This document shows positions 1 to 12,460 of a DNA stretch of 64,000 nt, one piece after another; the first letter of the stretch is position 1; each line of letters opens with the position of its first letter. The stretch covers positions 8,618,001 through 8,682,000 of the forward strand of contig NC_080672.1 of assembly GCF_030247195.1 (NCBI RefSeq), written 5' to 3'. The DNA comes from Topomyia yanbarensis (Eukaryota; Arthropoda; Insecta; Diptera; Culicidae). A program made the position numbers and the translations under genes. The notes under the pieces were generated by a model, which saw nothing but the letters and a program-made list of their open reading frames with translations, was not told the DNA's origin and ran no database searches.

Positions 1-659
1 TGTTGTATACAAACCAGTGGTGTGTAATCTCAAATTAAATTGTTATATCTGTCTGAATTTACCAAACCCCGTATTAAGTTGACTGAAGTTTCACGCAGAG
101 AATTTAGTTTTATACGTCTTGATTATTAGACCAAACATAAGTATACTAATCCAAATGAAACGAACACAATACTTTAAAATAAAATAAGTTGGCTAAATAA
201 CTTATTACATGTCTTACTTTCACTTTATAGAATATTCGTACTTAAGTCAAACATTGATGCATGTACCTTAGATATTGTCGCGCTTATAATAAAATCTCAC
301 ATTGCGGGCGTCTGAAAGGCGCATCAAATATAGCCGCAGTTGCTCCGCAAGCCGATTTCAGTGAAGCCACTAGACAATGAGCCAGTCGAACATAAGCGAA
401 CTATAGGAGTGATAAGCAGTCTCTATTGCAAATGAATGTAGAGGATCTTCTCTTGCAATGTTTGTTTATTTTTCTACTAGCTTTGTGCTTTTCAAAAGCT
501 TCAAAGAAAAAGCTGCCTATGAATTTATATAGGCGGCTATCACGCGCCTTTCTGGATTGAGCTTTCATATAATCGCATATCGAGCGATTATCTTGCAAAG
601 CACAATACTGTTTTTCAACATATAACAAATATATTTCATGAAGAAAAAAACATATTTTT
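1..659. other. AT-rich DNA, no gene recognised
   Basis: Only short chance open frames are present. No splice-flanked exon, RNA gene or clear repeat was recognised here. Confidence 0.5.
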
Positions 660-738
660 TGATTCTATTATCCGGATGATTCGATTATCCGAACTGAAAT
701 TTTTCTGCACCCTACGGATAATCGAATCTGGCCTGTAC
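660..738. repeat. Terminal fragment of a GATTATCC-type DNA element
   Basis: The motif gattatccg or its reverse occurs repeatedly at 665-725, and the segment ends in cctgta at about 738. Read in reverse it begins like the segment at 1538 (tacaggtc or tacaggcc, then cgattatcc). The two look like opposite-facing ends of one miniature element family. The other end of this copy was not found, so it may be truncated. The family name is not known to me with confidence. Confidence 0.5.
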
Positions 739-1430
739 CTACTACTCTACGAACCATAGCCACTTAAAGTTACCCCAAAACAACAAAAAAAACAGGCATA
801 CATCCTAAAAACGAAGAGATAGCGAGTAGTTAGTCTATTCTGCAAAAAGGTTTTTATTTGAAAGTATCTACAACTTTCTAGAACATCGAAAAACTGTAAA
901 AAATGAAATAAAAAAGTTACTGTAAAAACACTTTTTAAGGGGGTATTTCGACATGTACTTTAATTTCACCCAAAAACTTTTTTCGCTTAACAGATAGTCA
1001 TTTCGCTATAACAACAAAGTTTCATAAAATCATTTCGTCTACAAACTTTCCATACATGACTATCATTTTTTCCGATTCCGTTCCACTGTGCGACGGCAAA
1101 AAGTCCTATATCCACTCCGACGCACATCGGTTATTTTTGTGCCGATAGCTGAAGCAAACAGCTTTGTATGTTTTATTCTACATCCAAAGTATATTTTGAA
1201 CAAGTTAAAATATTTTTTATTTTATCATTTGCTTAGTGTTATATTAGGAAGTAAATCGATCGAAAAAATATGCGTGTTGAATATTGACTCTATATCCCAA
1301 TCAATATAGATATTTTCGACACAGTTTTTATGGGTCAATGCCAAAAATCGATGCCTGACGCCATTTGGAAATCTAGGATGGTGACATCTCTATTCTAAAA
1401 GCGCCCAGATTGAAGGTTTTCAGATTTGTC

Positions 1431-1477
1431 TATAGTAAAAAATCCGTCATATCTATTATGACGGATCTTTTACTATA
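1431..1477. repeat. Short near-perfect hairpin
   Basis: Two 21-base arms (1431-1451 and 1457-1477) pair with one mismatch around the 5-base loop tctat. It lies in AT-rich non-coding DNA between two GATTATCC-type fragments. The loop is too tight for a typical microRNA precursor, so it is annotated only as an inverted repeat. Confidence 0.75.
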
Positions 1478-1537
1478 CCTTCGACATGTTGGATTTTTGC
1501 ATGGTGGTGAACATCAATTTTGGATATGTAGACACCC

Positions 1538-1622
1538 TACTACAGGTCGGACTCGATTATCCAGGGATTCTATTATCCGTGATACGATTATCCGGGAAAA
1601 ATGTTTCGATTATCCGGGTGTT
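1538..1622. repeat. Terminal fragment of a GATTATCC-type DNA element
   Basis: It starts with tacaggtcggactcgattat and continues with three further copies of attatccg-like motifs up to about 1620. It matches the reversed end at 660-738. No coding capacity is seen. Confidence 0.5.
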
Positions 1623-1699
1623 TCGAAAAAAAATCAAATATCAACTAGAATATAGTGCTAATTCGATCATTACAGTCAATATAACTTTTTTTCAAGGAA

Positions 1700-3029
1700 T
1701 GAGGGGGAGGGGGGCCTAGTGTTAATATCCTCCCAAATTTTGGCCTATCTCAAAATAACGTACATATGCGGAGAATACCGCAAAGTAAAACGAAATTTGG
1801 AGTCGACCCTCACGGATTAGAACCAGTTTTGAAGAAATTGTCCATCTAGAGTCAATGTATGATAAACTAAATTATTGTGTCGTTTGAACTACCATACGGT
1901 CCGTGGCAACACTCTTAATTCAAAAAAAATATTTAAAAAAAAATATGTTTTTCTTCCGATTATATCTCTGGTACTGTTTGCACTAGAATCAATCAGCGAG
2001 AGGATTGTTAAAGGACTTGTTCACGGAATCTCGAAAAATACTAGTTTTGCACGGCAGTGTTCCCAAATATCCAACTTTTTAGTTTTGAACTAAAACTACA
2101 TTTTTCTTGTAATACACATATCGGTTACGGCAGGCCTTTTTGATAAATAAAGTGTCATTATACCCAATTTGCTCTGCCAGTTTCTGGCACTCTCTGTTTG
2201 GATACTTTCCAGAATTTGATAGAAGTGTTCTTATAGTATTCTAATGGAATCTATTTCAAAATTTCGATTGAATCCTTATCCGCACTTCTTCGGTTTTTTC
2301 CCTCTCTGAACATTGAGAAAAGCTTCTTAAAGGTCTGGTGGATCCCTTCTCAAGATAGAATTCTACTGCAGATTATGATTTATTCAAGATACTGATAGAA
2401 TCTTGTTCCTATTTTTTTCGCTGTAAAATTGTGATGAATACCCTGCTCTGAGTTCTAATGGACTTTGACACAATATTTCTCTTCTTCCATTATCCCCTTC
2501 AATAATTGATTCCTGCTTAGAATTCCAATGGTATCTTCATGCCCATGTTGCTGATAAACAACCGCATTTCTAAACGACTATAATTTTTGGTTTACACAAC
2601 ATATGTTTACAACGACAAGTTCTAAATTTTGGAATATTTTCGTAAACTTTTTAATTTAGACTGCCTTCAACTACCTTTTTCATGCAATTGGACTCGATCG
2701 GAAGGTAAAGATTGAGCAGCTTCTAAGCACTGCGAAAGACGCACCTATCCTTATCAAACCAGGTTTTTCGTGCTTAATGACCCCGTGCATTTTTAAGGAA
2801 AAATAATTTTGGAACCCCGGTAGTAACTGGAAGCGATTTCAATTCTTGGGTAGCTCAAGCAAAGATGGATGTTAGGCTATATAAAGAGTGCGCCAGCAGT
2901 ACTTCTCGCTGAGGCGGCCGGGAACCCATCATCTACGTAACCTTTGGTAGTCGTGGTAGTTTGATGCAGGATCAAATTTGCGGGTGAGATGCCGCACTCG
3001 ATAGCGGAAGAGACATAACTAAAATGTAT
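1700..3029. other. Non-coding DNA with degenerate internal repeats
   Basis: No gene is recognised. Between about 2190 and 2540 a loose motif of the kind attctaatggaatct recurs (near 2240, 2450 and 2520), suggesting an old degenerate tandem array. The rest is featureless AT-rich sequence. Confidence 0.35.
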
Positions 3030-3105
3030 TTTTGCCTTTCTCCTATAGAAAGGTTATGCAATCACTCTGAACATCGTCAACTTAATCCCGGAGGGCCATA
3101 GGTTT
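3030..3105. repeat. Degraded fragment of the dispersed tgcctttctcaa repeat family
   Basis: The segment reads tgcctttctc, then agaaaggttatgcaatcact, then a cggagggcc box. The same order is seen in the copies at 16607-17914 (reversed) and 18733 onwards, so this is a short relic of that family. Confidence 0.5.
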
Positions 3106-3352
3106 TCCGTATTTTAACAGGGTCGTAGCTAGGGGGATACGGTGAGCCCCTCCCCCCCATCACTCACCACCCTTCCCTAAACCGCCCTTCCCTCATCAAA
3201 AACCCCTCTAAAATTTTCTAATTCCTCTAGAATAAATTTTCCTAGTGGGTCTGAAAAACCAGTGCAAAATTTTGTTTGTAATGATTTTGAGTTGAGAAAC
3301 TAATTTAAAATTTCTTAACGTTTCAGTGTCGACATATAGCGACTGAAGTTCG

Positions 3353-3460
3353 TAGAGACCTGTGCGCCGCCGCGCCACGCCGCCGCCGCCGGTAAATTTT
3401 AACAAACGCCGACGCCGAAAGGTAGACCGGCGGCGCGCCGCCGTCGCTTTTTTCCCACGC
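3353..3460. repeat. GC-rich (GCC)n miniature element relic
   Basis: An island of gccgcc and cgccga units sits in AT-rich DNA. Its left end, acctgtgcgccgcc, resembles the terminus of the better preserved copy at 27230-27340 (tagaggtgcgcgcc). It is treated as a decayed member of the same hAT-like family. No target duplication was identified for this copy. Confidence 0.5.
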
Positions 3461-6400
3461 CGACATGTCGCGAACTCGAAAATCGTTGGCTCATAATTTT
3501 AACCACAAATCTAGAAACATTGTTTATGGTCCGAATATACGACGTTAACTGATTGATGATTAATCACATATTGATGTTTATTTGGTATTAGTGGTTGTGA
3601 ATAAGATCACAAAATTAACAAAGTCTTGATATTTTCTCGCAAATCATTACACGACACTCGGAATACAATTCATGGATCCATTCTTGCTTCGTCAACTGGT
3701 TATGATTGCGAGCATATAAGTTACAATTCACCATTCGTGCGCGTGGAAATGTCCACAAATTAAAAAAAAAACACTTCCACTTTCAAGATATAAGTAATGA
3801 AATTTACGATAATGTGCCTGATCTTAATCTTTGCACGTAATCAATTTCACTGGAATACAGTGTATTATTCATCGATTTTTTAACCGATTCATGATTCCTA
3901 GTATGCTAGACACGATTACCCGTCGAGCTCGTGAAACTGTTCATGATATAGTTCATGAAGTAATTAATTTTCCACATAATCTTAACCCTTTCATGCCCAA
4001 CTTTTTTCTAGTGCATGCAGGGTTTCAAAACTATTTTTCCTTGAAAACGCTTGGGTCAAGAAACACGAAAAGCCTATTTTCATAAAGATAGGTGCTTCCA
4101 TGGCAGTGCTAGAAGCTGATCAATTTTTACCTTTTAATGCTCACTACAATTCTCCTAGAATAATAACAATAGTCTAATTACGTGGAAAACGTAGCCAACG
4201 ACAGTCTAAATTGATAGGTTTTATTAGTTTTCAATAATATTGCACCATAACGAAGATATATGAAAAAATCATTTTCCGTCGTCAACGTAAACTGTCCCTG
4301 GCAGCACTGCTCCATGGGAATCCAATCAGACTGATCCTTGTAACTGATCCTTGTAACTGTTAATACTCAAATTAAAGGCAATAATCACATTAATGAGCCT
4401 TATTTGTTTTTGTGAGCAAATCTCGCCTCAATCAAAAGTTATAGCTATTTAAAAACATTGTTGTCCACAAACAACATGGGCATGAATGGGTTAATATACT
4501 TACGAAAACAATTTCAAGGAACTCAGACTATTATTCATGGATTATTCGCTCTGCTCTTTGGTTTTGAAATTTCTATGTGAGATATTGTGTACAAATGCTA
4601 GCAACCAGTCTCATAGGCGCGAGCATTAGATACAAGGAAAATATAACCCTGTTATTCTTTTGTTAAGATTCAGTGTAATGTTCGGAATTAAATGAAACTG
4701 CGCTAAGCATCAAAAATACATTACTTAGCCACAATTGAAGTCCGTGAAATAATTAAGAAAACTATAAGACACGTGACTCAGTGTAAAAAATCCGACGATA
4801 AACTCAAGACTAAAATATCACGTTAACACGAAGAGAATTTACGAAAATCGTTGCACATCATTCAATTCTTGACTTTTTTAGTCAATAAAGTTAATACAAA
4901 TCAATGTATCATCAAGTTATGAACTAGAATCATAAAAATATTAAGCAAATTCAAACACAACCACCTACTAAACATTTGAGTATAATGCCATCTTTTTTCG
5001 CGTGAATTAGTTTTTTGAAAACACAAAAATTATTTTCAATGCGAGGTTTACTTATCATTGATTGAATCGTGATCAGAATGATCTTGACTTTTCGCGACGC
5101 TGGTGCACTGATGTGGCGATGCAGAGGGTAAGAGTAAGGGTCTCAAAAATTATTCATCGTGTGATCTAGCCCCACTCAGGAAAGATTTTCAGTGTCAGTT
5201 GCATCAACCCGGTATCACAGACAAAAAAGACGTAACACGAGATGAATTTTCATCACTCGTTGAAAAAACGGTCGTTTTAAGTTACAAAAAATGCGCCATA
5301 TCAGCGAGCGTGCTGTTAGTGAAGAGATTTTGACACAGAGCTAGATGCGTTACTTAGTTTCCACACCCACCCAAAAACGTTACCGTCTTTTTAATCTCAT
5401 GCAAACCAAAACAAACAAAATGAGCCGGAAATGTGAAATTCATTCTTGTCGAAGTGCCCAAGGCGGGAGTTGTTCACAATTATTTCTTAAGTTACAACAC
5501 GATGCCGATCGCCGAGTAAGCACTTAATAGGATGTTAGTAATTTAATTGATTCGGTGTATCGAATCTGACTAGATGTATGCAATGGATTAGAATTTGTTG
5601 GTCCCCGGATCTGCTGGAGCAATTGGTGGAGTGCAGGTGCTACAAAAACTAGAGATACGCTCAGACCATTTTCAATCAGACTTGTTTAGTAATCAGTTTC
5701 ATCCCAACATCAAGTCGTGGAATTATTATGAATGATAGTAACTGTATATTTAGGTTTCGTTATGGTGTAGATCTGTATGACTCCAGCACATCGAGCATAG
5801 TTTGCACTCTAGATAGAAGCAAATCTTAAGTTGAAAGAAAATGTGGTGCCACGGAATCGTATGCGTTATTTTGTACTTACAAGAAGTAAAAATAAATGCC
5901 AACCAGGAAAATGAAGTAATGTGTATACCTTGAAAGGTCCTTACATGACCATTAAAAGTGACATTTCTGCGCAGTAATGCCATTAATGCCATTAGTGACG
6001 CCTCTTGTTAGGGTACCCGATATCTGTGGGATTCTTAAAGAGCGACGGTAAAGAAGACTAAAATGAAACAAAAAACAATGAAACGACAACAAGAATTAAT
6101 TTCCTCAAACAAAACAAAAACTATTTTACCATTTTAATTTCCCAATCATAGAACAATAAATAATTATTATGGGTCATTGAAATACAGTCGTTACTCTACA
6201 TTCTGTAAATTTGTCCATTGCAATCATTATTTCATGCGAAGTCGTAGTATGCGACATCGACAATTTTTCTATTTCGTTCTTTAAATTTTGCAACTGTAAA
6301 AATAGTCCCGCCATTCATTTATTATCTTGCATTTGGCAAGCAGGGTGGGCACTTGTGACGCATCAGCGAAAATAAATGCATTTCTTTCCATCAAAATAGA

Positions 6401-6824
6401 AATTCATAATGCATTTTGCGTTGCGTATACGACGTCAAAACCCTACAAAAAACCAGCCCTACATTCAACAAAACATCTAGCAAAGTGGACAATTTTTTTT
6501 GCGAAGGAGTGCAAAGTTGTTGCAAAAATGGAAATTAAATGCATTTTTTCTAATTTGAAGCAAATTTGTAATGCATTCTGAAAGTGATCTGCCCCTAGGT
6601 GGGCACTATTGGAGCTTCAGTTGAAAAAAAATTACTTGATATGATTGCGAGAATTCCATTTTATGCAATGTGTTCAACAGACGTCGCTAGTATATCGTGA
6701 GCGATGATTTAGCTGGTGACGTCTGTTTGTATGTGCTGCGAAGTCTGTTACCAATTTGGGAAAGGAATTTTACTGCCAAGAATTGTTTTTAGTTACATAG
6801 GCGTCAATATTCGTCACGCCGACA
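3461..6824. other. No gene or clear repeat recognised
   Basis: AT-rich sequence with only short chance open frames. I see no convincing exon, RNA gene or inverted-repeat element. This could be intergenic or intronic. Confidence 0.35.
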
Positions 6825-6943
6825 CACGCCGGCGCGCCGCCGCCGATAGGGTCCAACGGCGTGACGCCGCCAACGCCGCCGCCGCCGGCCAAATATGTCG
6901 CTTACGCCGCCGCCGATTAAAAATGCATCGGCGCACACCTCTA
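6825..6943. repeat. GC-rich (GCC)n miniature element
   Basis: A dense run of gccgcc and cgccga units ends in gcgcacacctcta, the same right terminus as the element at 27230-27340. The left end is less clear (cacgccgacacacgcc). Overlapping open frames on both strands here are consequences of the triplet-like composition and are not annotated as genes. Confidence 0.6.
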
Positions 6944-7906
6944 CTGTCGATTCATTGTACGTATGTGTAAATCGCATTAAATATTTAATAGACATTTCCA
7001 CCATTATATTAAACATAACCAGCCATGGAATCGTAGTCGTGGATAAATGAGAATGGCACAATTGCACCACTAGGTAGATTAAAACGGGTTTTCACCTTGG
7101 AATGTCATTAAATTATCATTTGCGTCAGGTATAGGTTCGTAAAAAGGTGTTTCCACAAACTAACAGACCTAACACAGTGAAGTATAGGATTATGAGTCTA
7201 TTCATCTATATATTTAGTTTATAGTTTCTGGCATTAATTTTCATAAACGTATTGATTTGTAGTGATGTCAACATTGAGATAAAAACGAAAATTTAAACGA
7301 TTTGATGCTCTATCAAAATGAATCTTTCATGAACAAAACTAAGTTATATAAATTCATTATTGGGATAAACAGCGAAAGACTGCTTTTAAGAAACCCTCAC
7401 CAACACATAGATATATATCGTTCGCACAAACATATAAATAAACCGTACCCTTAATTAAGTTACTCCATCTTAACCGTTGTACAAGGTTGCGAAAGTACAA
7501 TATTTTTAAAATGTTGAATAAAAAAAATGTTTCTAGAGATGGTAGTACCACCTTAAGAAAAGCGAAGGTGTTAGCCGATTTATAGGTGTAATCAAACTTC
7601 ATGAAACTCAGATGAAGAACCTAATCACAAAAACATCAACGAGAGCTAAAAAATACATTTGTTCACCATTTTTGAGTTTGTGACCACGAAGCGGCGTCTC
7701 ACCCGCAAAGACCTTTTTTTGAAAAAATCTGAAAATTTGTTGAATTTTTTTCCTAACAAAAACCATTTCACAGTATTTTAGAAAGTTGTCGCAATTGATA
7801 AAAATTTACTTTGATGCAGGATCGATTTTTAGAAATCTCTCCCCAAATTACCCTACTGTTTTCATCTTGATTCCTTATTGCTCGGACAACTTTCAATGTA
7901 CAGACA
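6944..7906. other. No gene recognised
   Basis: AT-rich sequence. No exon, RNA gene or clear repeat can be supported. Confidence 0.35.
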
Positions 7907-8677
7907 TCGTCGCTGTTGTGCTATCTTATGACAAGCGCCATTTAACACTTTTCGAGAAAAACGATTTTTAAAGTTTGAGATTGAATATCTTAAATATTAT
8001 AAATGTTATAAGCAATTCAAAGAAAACAATTGATGCTTCTATCTATGCTGTATTAATATCTCAAATATTGGGAAGATTGGTTGACTATGTTGCGAGTTTT
8101 TACTATAAATGTAAACAAAAGTCGCGCTCACACGTGTCATAGGTGTGTATTGATGACAAAATTTGTATGGCGTGTCATAATCGTGCATGGAAAATTTTCC
8201 ATAGAAAAAAACATCAATCATTAACTTTTATTCATATCTTTGGCTTCATTTGGTCTAGAAACAATCTGTGAGATGCATTTTGAAGGAAATGAGTCAGGGA
8301 ATCTAGAAAAAATAATTATATTTGGTTACAGTGCTGCCAAATATACTATATTTCCAGTTTAAAACTTAAACTGCATTTTTCTCACAATTCGTGAATTTTT
8401 GTTTTAAAAAAGATTATGCCATTGCGTTTCCCAGATAGTTTTACACTTAAAAACATGTTATACATCAAGATAACTTGAGCCAATTCCCAGACACAGTCAT
8501 TTGAAGCAAAATAGTAAAAATTTCTCAGCATGTTTCTCGCTATATTTCAATAACCAAGCAGATTGTCAAAATTCTGAAAACGCCATTTTGTAGAGATTTT
8601 TTAGTTTTGTAATGTGGCATATCTAACTCCGTTTAGCCCAAAATGGCGTTTGTCATAAGATAGCACAACAGCGACGA
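7907..8677. mobile_element. Non-autonomous element bounded by a 36-bp inverted repeat
   Basis: The segment 7907-7942 (begins tcgtcgctgttgtgctatct) is repeated in inverted orientation at 8642-8677 with one or two differences, enclosing about 700 bp of AT-rich DNA without a transposase. No target duplication was convincingly identified, so the exact ends could lie a few bases further out. It is interpreted as a MITE-like element. Confidence 0.65.
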
Positions 8678-9729
8678 CATGACACTGGAATTTTAGAAAA
8701 ATTACGCTCAACAATATACATGTGAGCAAGAATTATATATTCAATAGAAAATAGCCAGACATAGCAAGTCTAGGCCGAAACGTCAACGTACAATGCATTC
8801 CAACTAAAACAATATTATATCGAGGTCACCGATATGTGAGCTACAGCATAACATTTACTGATGGCGAATCGATTGACTATGGTATACCTTTTCTTAAAAT
8901 CTCGGAAAACGAACGAAAAAACTCGAATTTCTATAAGACACAATGTGGTGTTACCCCCTTTTGGACGCCAGCCATTCATATATTGAACAACAAAAACTAG
9001 AAAAGACAGGGGCAATTTTTTTTGGAAAGATATTCAGGGAGTGGTGAATTCCTACTCTGGGTATCAGAGACAGGGGCGACAGGGTTGACAAAGCTGACAG
9101 GGTGGAAAAAGTTGTTAAAGGGTTACATACCTTCTTATTTTTCAAATAATCGATTTTTTAATTATTTTATCTGAAAGTACTACTCCTTGAGAATATTTTC
9201 CCAAATTTTTATAGAGATCCGTGAAATAGATCGAAAGTTATAACGCTTCCAAGCACGCTTTGTCTGCCAAGAGTAGTGGTAACTTGAAATTTTAAACTCG
9301 ATTTTCTCGAAATGTCGTTTTTCCAAATGAGGTTTTTCCGTGATTACGATTGCCGAAAACCCACTTAACCGATTTTCTTATTTTTTTCAATTGATCGTAA
9401 TTCATTTTTCTCGTACCTAAACGATTCCTTTTTTATGTATAAATTTCTGTTTGCAGATGAGATTTTTTTAATACAATTTTCAGAGCTAAAAGCAGCAATT
9501 TTTTAAAGGAAAAACGTTCTCGAGTGCAGAAAAAAATTATTATTTATTCAAATAATCGTTAAAGTACGAGGAATACCAATGAAATTTTTTGGGTTCTTGG
9601 ATTTTGGTTGATCTATTAATCTTCAACCGTAATCACTCACCGCAAACCTCTTAATAAAACAGGGTTTGACATTTTTCGCACAAAAAGGTTTGTAAACCCC
9701 TTAACTTTCAGTTTCCGGCATCGGAAAAT
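8678..9729. other. No gene recognised
   Basis: AT-rich DNA. A phrase ggccgaaacgtc near 8770 recurs near 46250, indicating a shared old repeat. Nothing else was resolved. Confidence 0.3.
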
Positions 9730-10150
9730 CAATGGTAAGAATTACAGACTCGGACGGTCTTCATCGGGAAGCATCACGTACTGGGACGCCGGGCGGGGTT
9801 CCTCCAGACGATTTCGTCGTATGGCTCATATGCGGATCGGCAACACACCGCGTTGCGCGTGCGATGATTGTGCTGTAGGTCCCGTGTTTGTTGGCTCAGT
9901 CGTTGGTGTACGGTACAGGCGAGAGATGCCACTTCTGAGAATGATACGAGAAATAATAGGGGCAGTTAAATCCGTATATTGACGGTTTTTAGGAAGGTGA
10001 ATAGGAGGAACATGCGGCTTGCCAGTAAATCTCGAACCGGGACATTCCAATAGTTGAGATCTGGCAAAACAGTACTCGGCGCATGCCCAGGCAATATGTT
10101 CGATATCGTGATAACCGTTTGCCACACGCGCTGATATCGCTATTTGCTAG
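9730..10150 (-). pseudogene. LINE (I-like) ORF2 C-terminal fragment and 3' untranslated region
   Basis: Reading the minus strand, 10130 down to 9966 encodes a remnant of the C-terminus of a non-LTR retrotransposon ORF2. It contains YHDIEHIAWACAEYCFARSQ, the His/Cys region that closes many such proteins, followed after a frameshift by RDLLASRMFLLFTFLKTVNI and a stop codon at 9966-9968. Endonuclease, reverse transcriptase and RNase H are all missing: this fragment follows the end of ORF1 almost directly, so most of ORF2 was deleted. DNA from 9965 to about 9730 is likely the element's 3' UTR. Assignment to an I-type mosquito LINE is from recall of the family. Confidence 0.75.
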
Positions 10151-10343
10151 CCCAATATATCGGAGATGTCTAGCGTGTCGTGATTGGACATGAGCCATTT
10201 TGCAGTCAACTGCATTAATAATGTTTTTACTGCGCGGATAAAGCGTATCAGGGCTCAGAAAGATTTTAAGCTCTAAGCTCAAAACATTTTTCTGAGACCG
10301 GGAGCGACTTGCTTCGGTTTTGTACTATTACTTCCTTGAGTAG

Positions 10344-11300
10344 TTATTTTCGGGGACCTTGAAGTGACACCTTCTGGCCTTTACAACGAAGCTTAGCTCC
10401 TCCTTTTTCTACTGGTTCTAGGCACAGCAAAAGATGTTCCCTCCTGGGGATCATCAGAGTCGCATTTGTCACCAGACAAGTTAGTATAGATATTCGTAGC
10501 TGGCGGCGTAGCTCTTTGCCATTTCTACAAAAGATCGCGTAGAGCATCCCTGATGGGACCGGTTCAGTTTTTCTCCGTGCTGTTTGTATACGCGGGACAT
10601 GTCGAGAAATCAGATTTCTCCTACAGTAGAGACACTTTACAACATCTTTTCCACAAGAATCACCCACATTAATCCCCCCCCCCTCCCCCTCCCGTATTTC
10701 CCATAACGAACCTTATTGCTACAATGGGAGGCTGTGTGTCCCAGTTGTTTACAATTAGTGCAGTTCATGACCCGCGGAATAAAAAGGCGAACAGGTGAAT
10801 GTCAAAGAGAAGGTATTTGGATAGAGCAGACCCTGCGAAGCTCACCCGATAGGAATCTGAGTTGATATATGTCCTTTTCCCGTGAGCTATGTCTGATGCT
10901 GAATGCAAACGTTTGCACTCCAGTATGTTCAGTGGCTGAAGCATGGAGCCTTTTAAACAGTCAATCCCGTGTTTAACAGATCCTCGCAATAAATACATGA
11001 ATCGGAGACGACCCCATAGATTTCAACCCGATTAGCTGGTACATATACTCTGTGCTCCTTCGTAAAGGGCTCATAGCCAGCAATATCATTCGCCTGCTTC
11101 GAAATATTTACCACCACCCGAAGCTTATCAAAGCGAATTTTCGATATTTCGGTCACGGCCGAAAATCGTTCCATAAGAACTCGAGAAATCTGCGATAGAT
11201 TTGGCCCGGTCGACGAGGCTGTATACATCTTAAGCCAAGGAGTCGATTTTATTACGATCTCCATCTCACTTCGAGATGAATCATTGTCAGGGGAAGTCAT
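10344..11300 (-). pseudogene. LINE (I-like) ORF1, gag-like nucleic-acid-binding protein, broken
   Basis: Three consecutive minus-strand frames (11300-10953, 10998-10765, 10667-10344) join into one ORF1-like protein with shifts and stops between them. Features in order: an N-terminal domain ending KEHRVYVPANRVEIYGVVSD; the segment ILECKRLHSASDIAHGKR; a CCHC knuckle CTNCKQLGHTASHC (about 10735-10695) that is intact; a second knuckle in which both leading cysteines are tyrosine (RYGKYG); a third start KCLYCRRN; then a C-terminal VPSGMLYAIF region. In active LINEs this protein coats the RNA. Here it is dead: multiple frameshifts, lost zinc ligands and a poly-G run near 10675. The ORF2 C-terminus follows directly, evidence of an internal deletion. 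Confidence 0.85.
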
Positions 11301-11603
11301 TTTTTCACGGGCCTAGGGCTTAGGGCAGGATTATAGAAGATATAAGAACGGGAATGTAAAATAATGATGGTACATACTTAACATCAGTTGAATTCGCACA
11401 TCACACAGCAGCAGCAGATAGGGAAGCATCGAAGCCGGAAAAAATCAATCGAAGCAACCCAGCTTTTCGTTCTAAAATTTCTTGCTTGCTGGCCATTCCT
11501 TTTCTGCGAGTAACAGTAGAAATCGTACCGGTAATTCCTTGGGGCACACTTAAACAAAACTGTCCAGGTACAATGGATCACCGACGATCTGCTTACGATT
11601 AGC
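11301..11603. other. Probable 5' flank of the LINE relic
   Basis: This lies upstream of the minus-strand ORF1 relic and could be its 5' UTR or the N-terminal part of ORF1. A 65-codon minus-strand frame (11581-11384) is open, but I recognise no motif in it. Confidence 0.3.
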
Positions 11604-11743
11604 TAACAAAGCAATATTACCATATGTGACAATGCACTTTTTTCTGTTAGAACGTACGGGACAAAAGCGAGAGCGAAAGAAAAAGCGACCTGTCACAGAC
11701 GAGAGATCGCCTACTATGTCTTCGAGACACTATTGCTTTGTTA
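11604..11743. mobile_element. 140-bp MITE with perfect 13-bp terminal inverted repeat
   Basis: taacaaagcaata (11604-11616) is exactly inverted at 11731-11743. The interior is non-coding. The outermost ta may be the target duplication and not part of the repeat, in which case the element is 11606-11741. Confidence 0.75.
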
Positions 11744-12206
11744 TTTTTTATGAAAACCACATATCGATTTATTTTTAGGAGACAATGGATGACTCCTGGA
11801 GGAATTATTTCATGAAAATCTATTTCCTCATATGAAATTCCATGTAAACTTTGAACAGTGGGCGCAAAAATATAGTTTCATCGATCGATTTAAGAGTTTG
11901 TACAATTTTGATAGGTCCCAAATAATACCCAAAAAGTTGCTCGGAGCGGGAATCTAACATTTGTCCCATCCTAATGCACATCCCCTCGCCACAGCTTTAT
12001 CTGCGATGAAGTGTGTCAACTAATCAATTAAGTCAGCTCATTCTAGCTCATCCACCGTCGCTGCTTGTCGGTTAATCGTCTTCCAGCACCGTGTATTCTG
12101 TTGTATCTGCAATCACAGTTCGTCGTTTGTGTGGCCAGTTTGTGTTTCATTCGTTTTTGATGGACGAATATCGAGAGGCAGGAGTGGGTCCTACAAATAC
12201 GATCGA

Positions 12207-12452
12207 CAGTGGCGGGGTTGAGGGTTCTGGGGGTCCGGACCCCTCCCGAAAATTTTCAATTTGTTGAGAAATTGTAAATTAGTTTAAATTATATATTAGT
12301 TTCAAACTCATAATCTTTTAAAACCAAATTTGACCACCAATACTGATTTTTATTAAATTAAATGAGGGTTTTACGTATTACTTACTTACAATGTTCATTT
12401 TAAAATCGAAACTTTGAACCATTGCCGAAATTTTTTTCTGGATCCGCCCCTG
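12207..12452. mobile_element. hAT-like MITE with 8-bp target duplication
   Basis: The left end cagtggcgg and right end ccgcccctg form an imperfect inverted repeat of the CAG(T/G)G type common in hAT elements. It is flanked by acgatcga (12199-12206) and acgaacga (12453-12460), matching at 7 of 8 positions. The 246-bp interior has no coding capacity and includes a ggtccggacccc palindrome near 12233. Confidence 0.7.
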
Positions 12453-12460
12453 ACGAACGA

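Noticed and set aside
6716..7070. Overlapping frames rich in Arg and Ala on both strands
   Set aside because: Caused by the (GCC)n composition of the miniature element. No motif or splice context.
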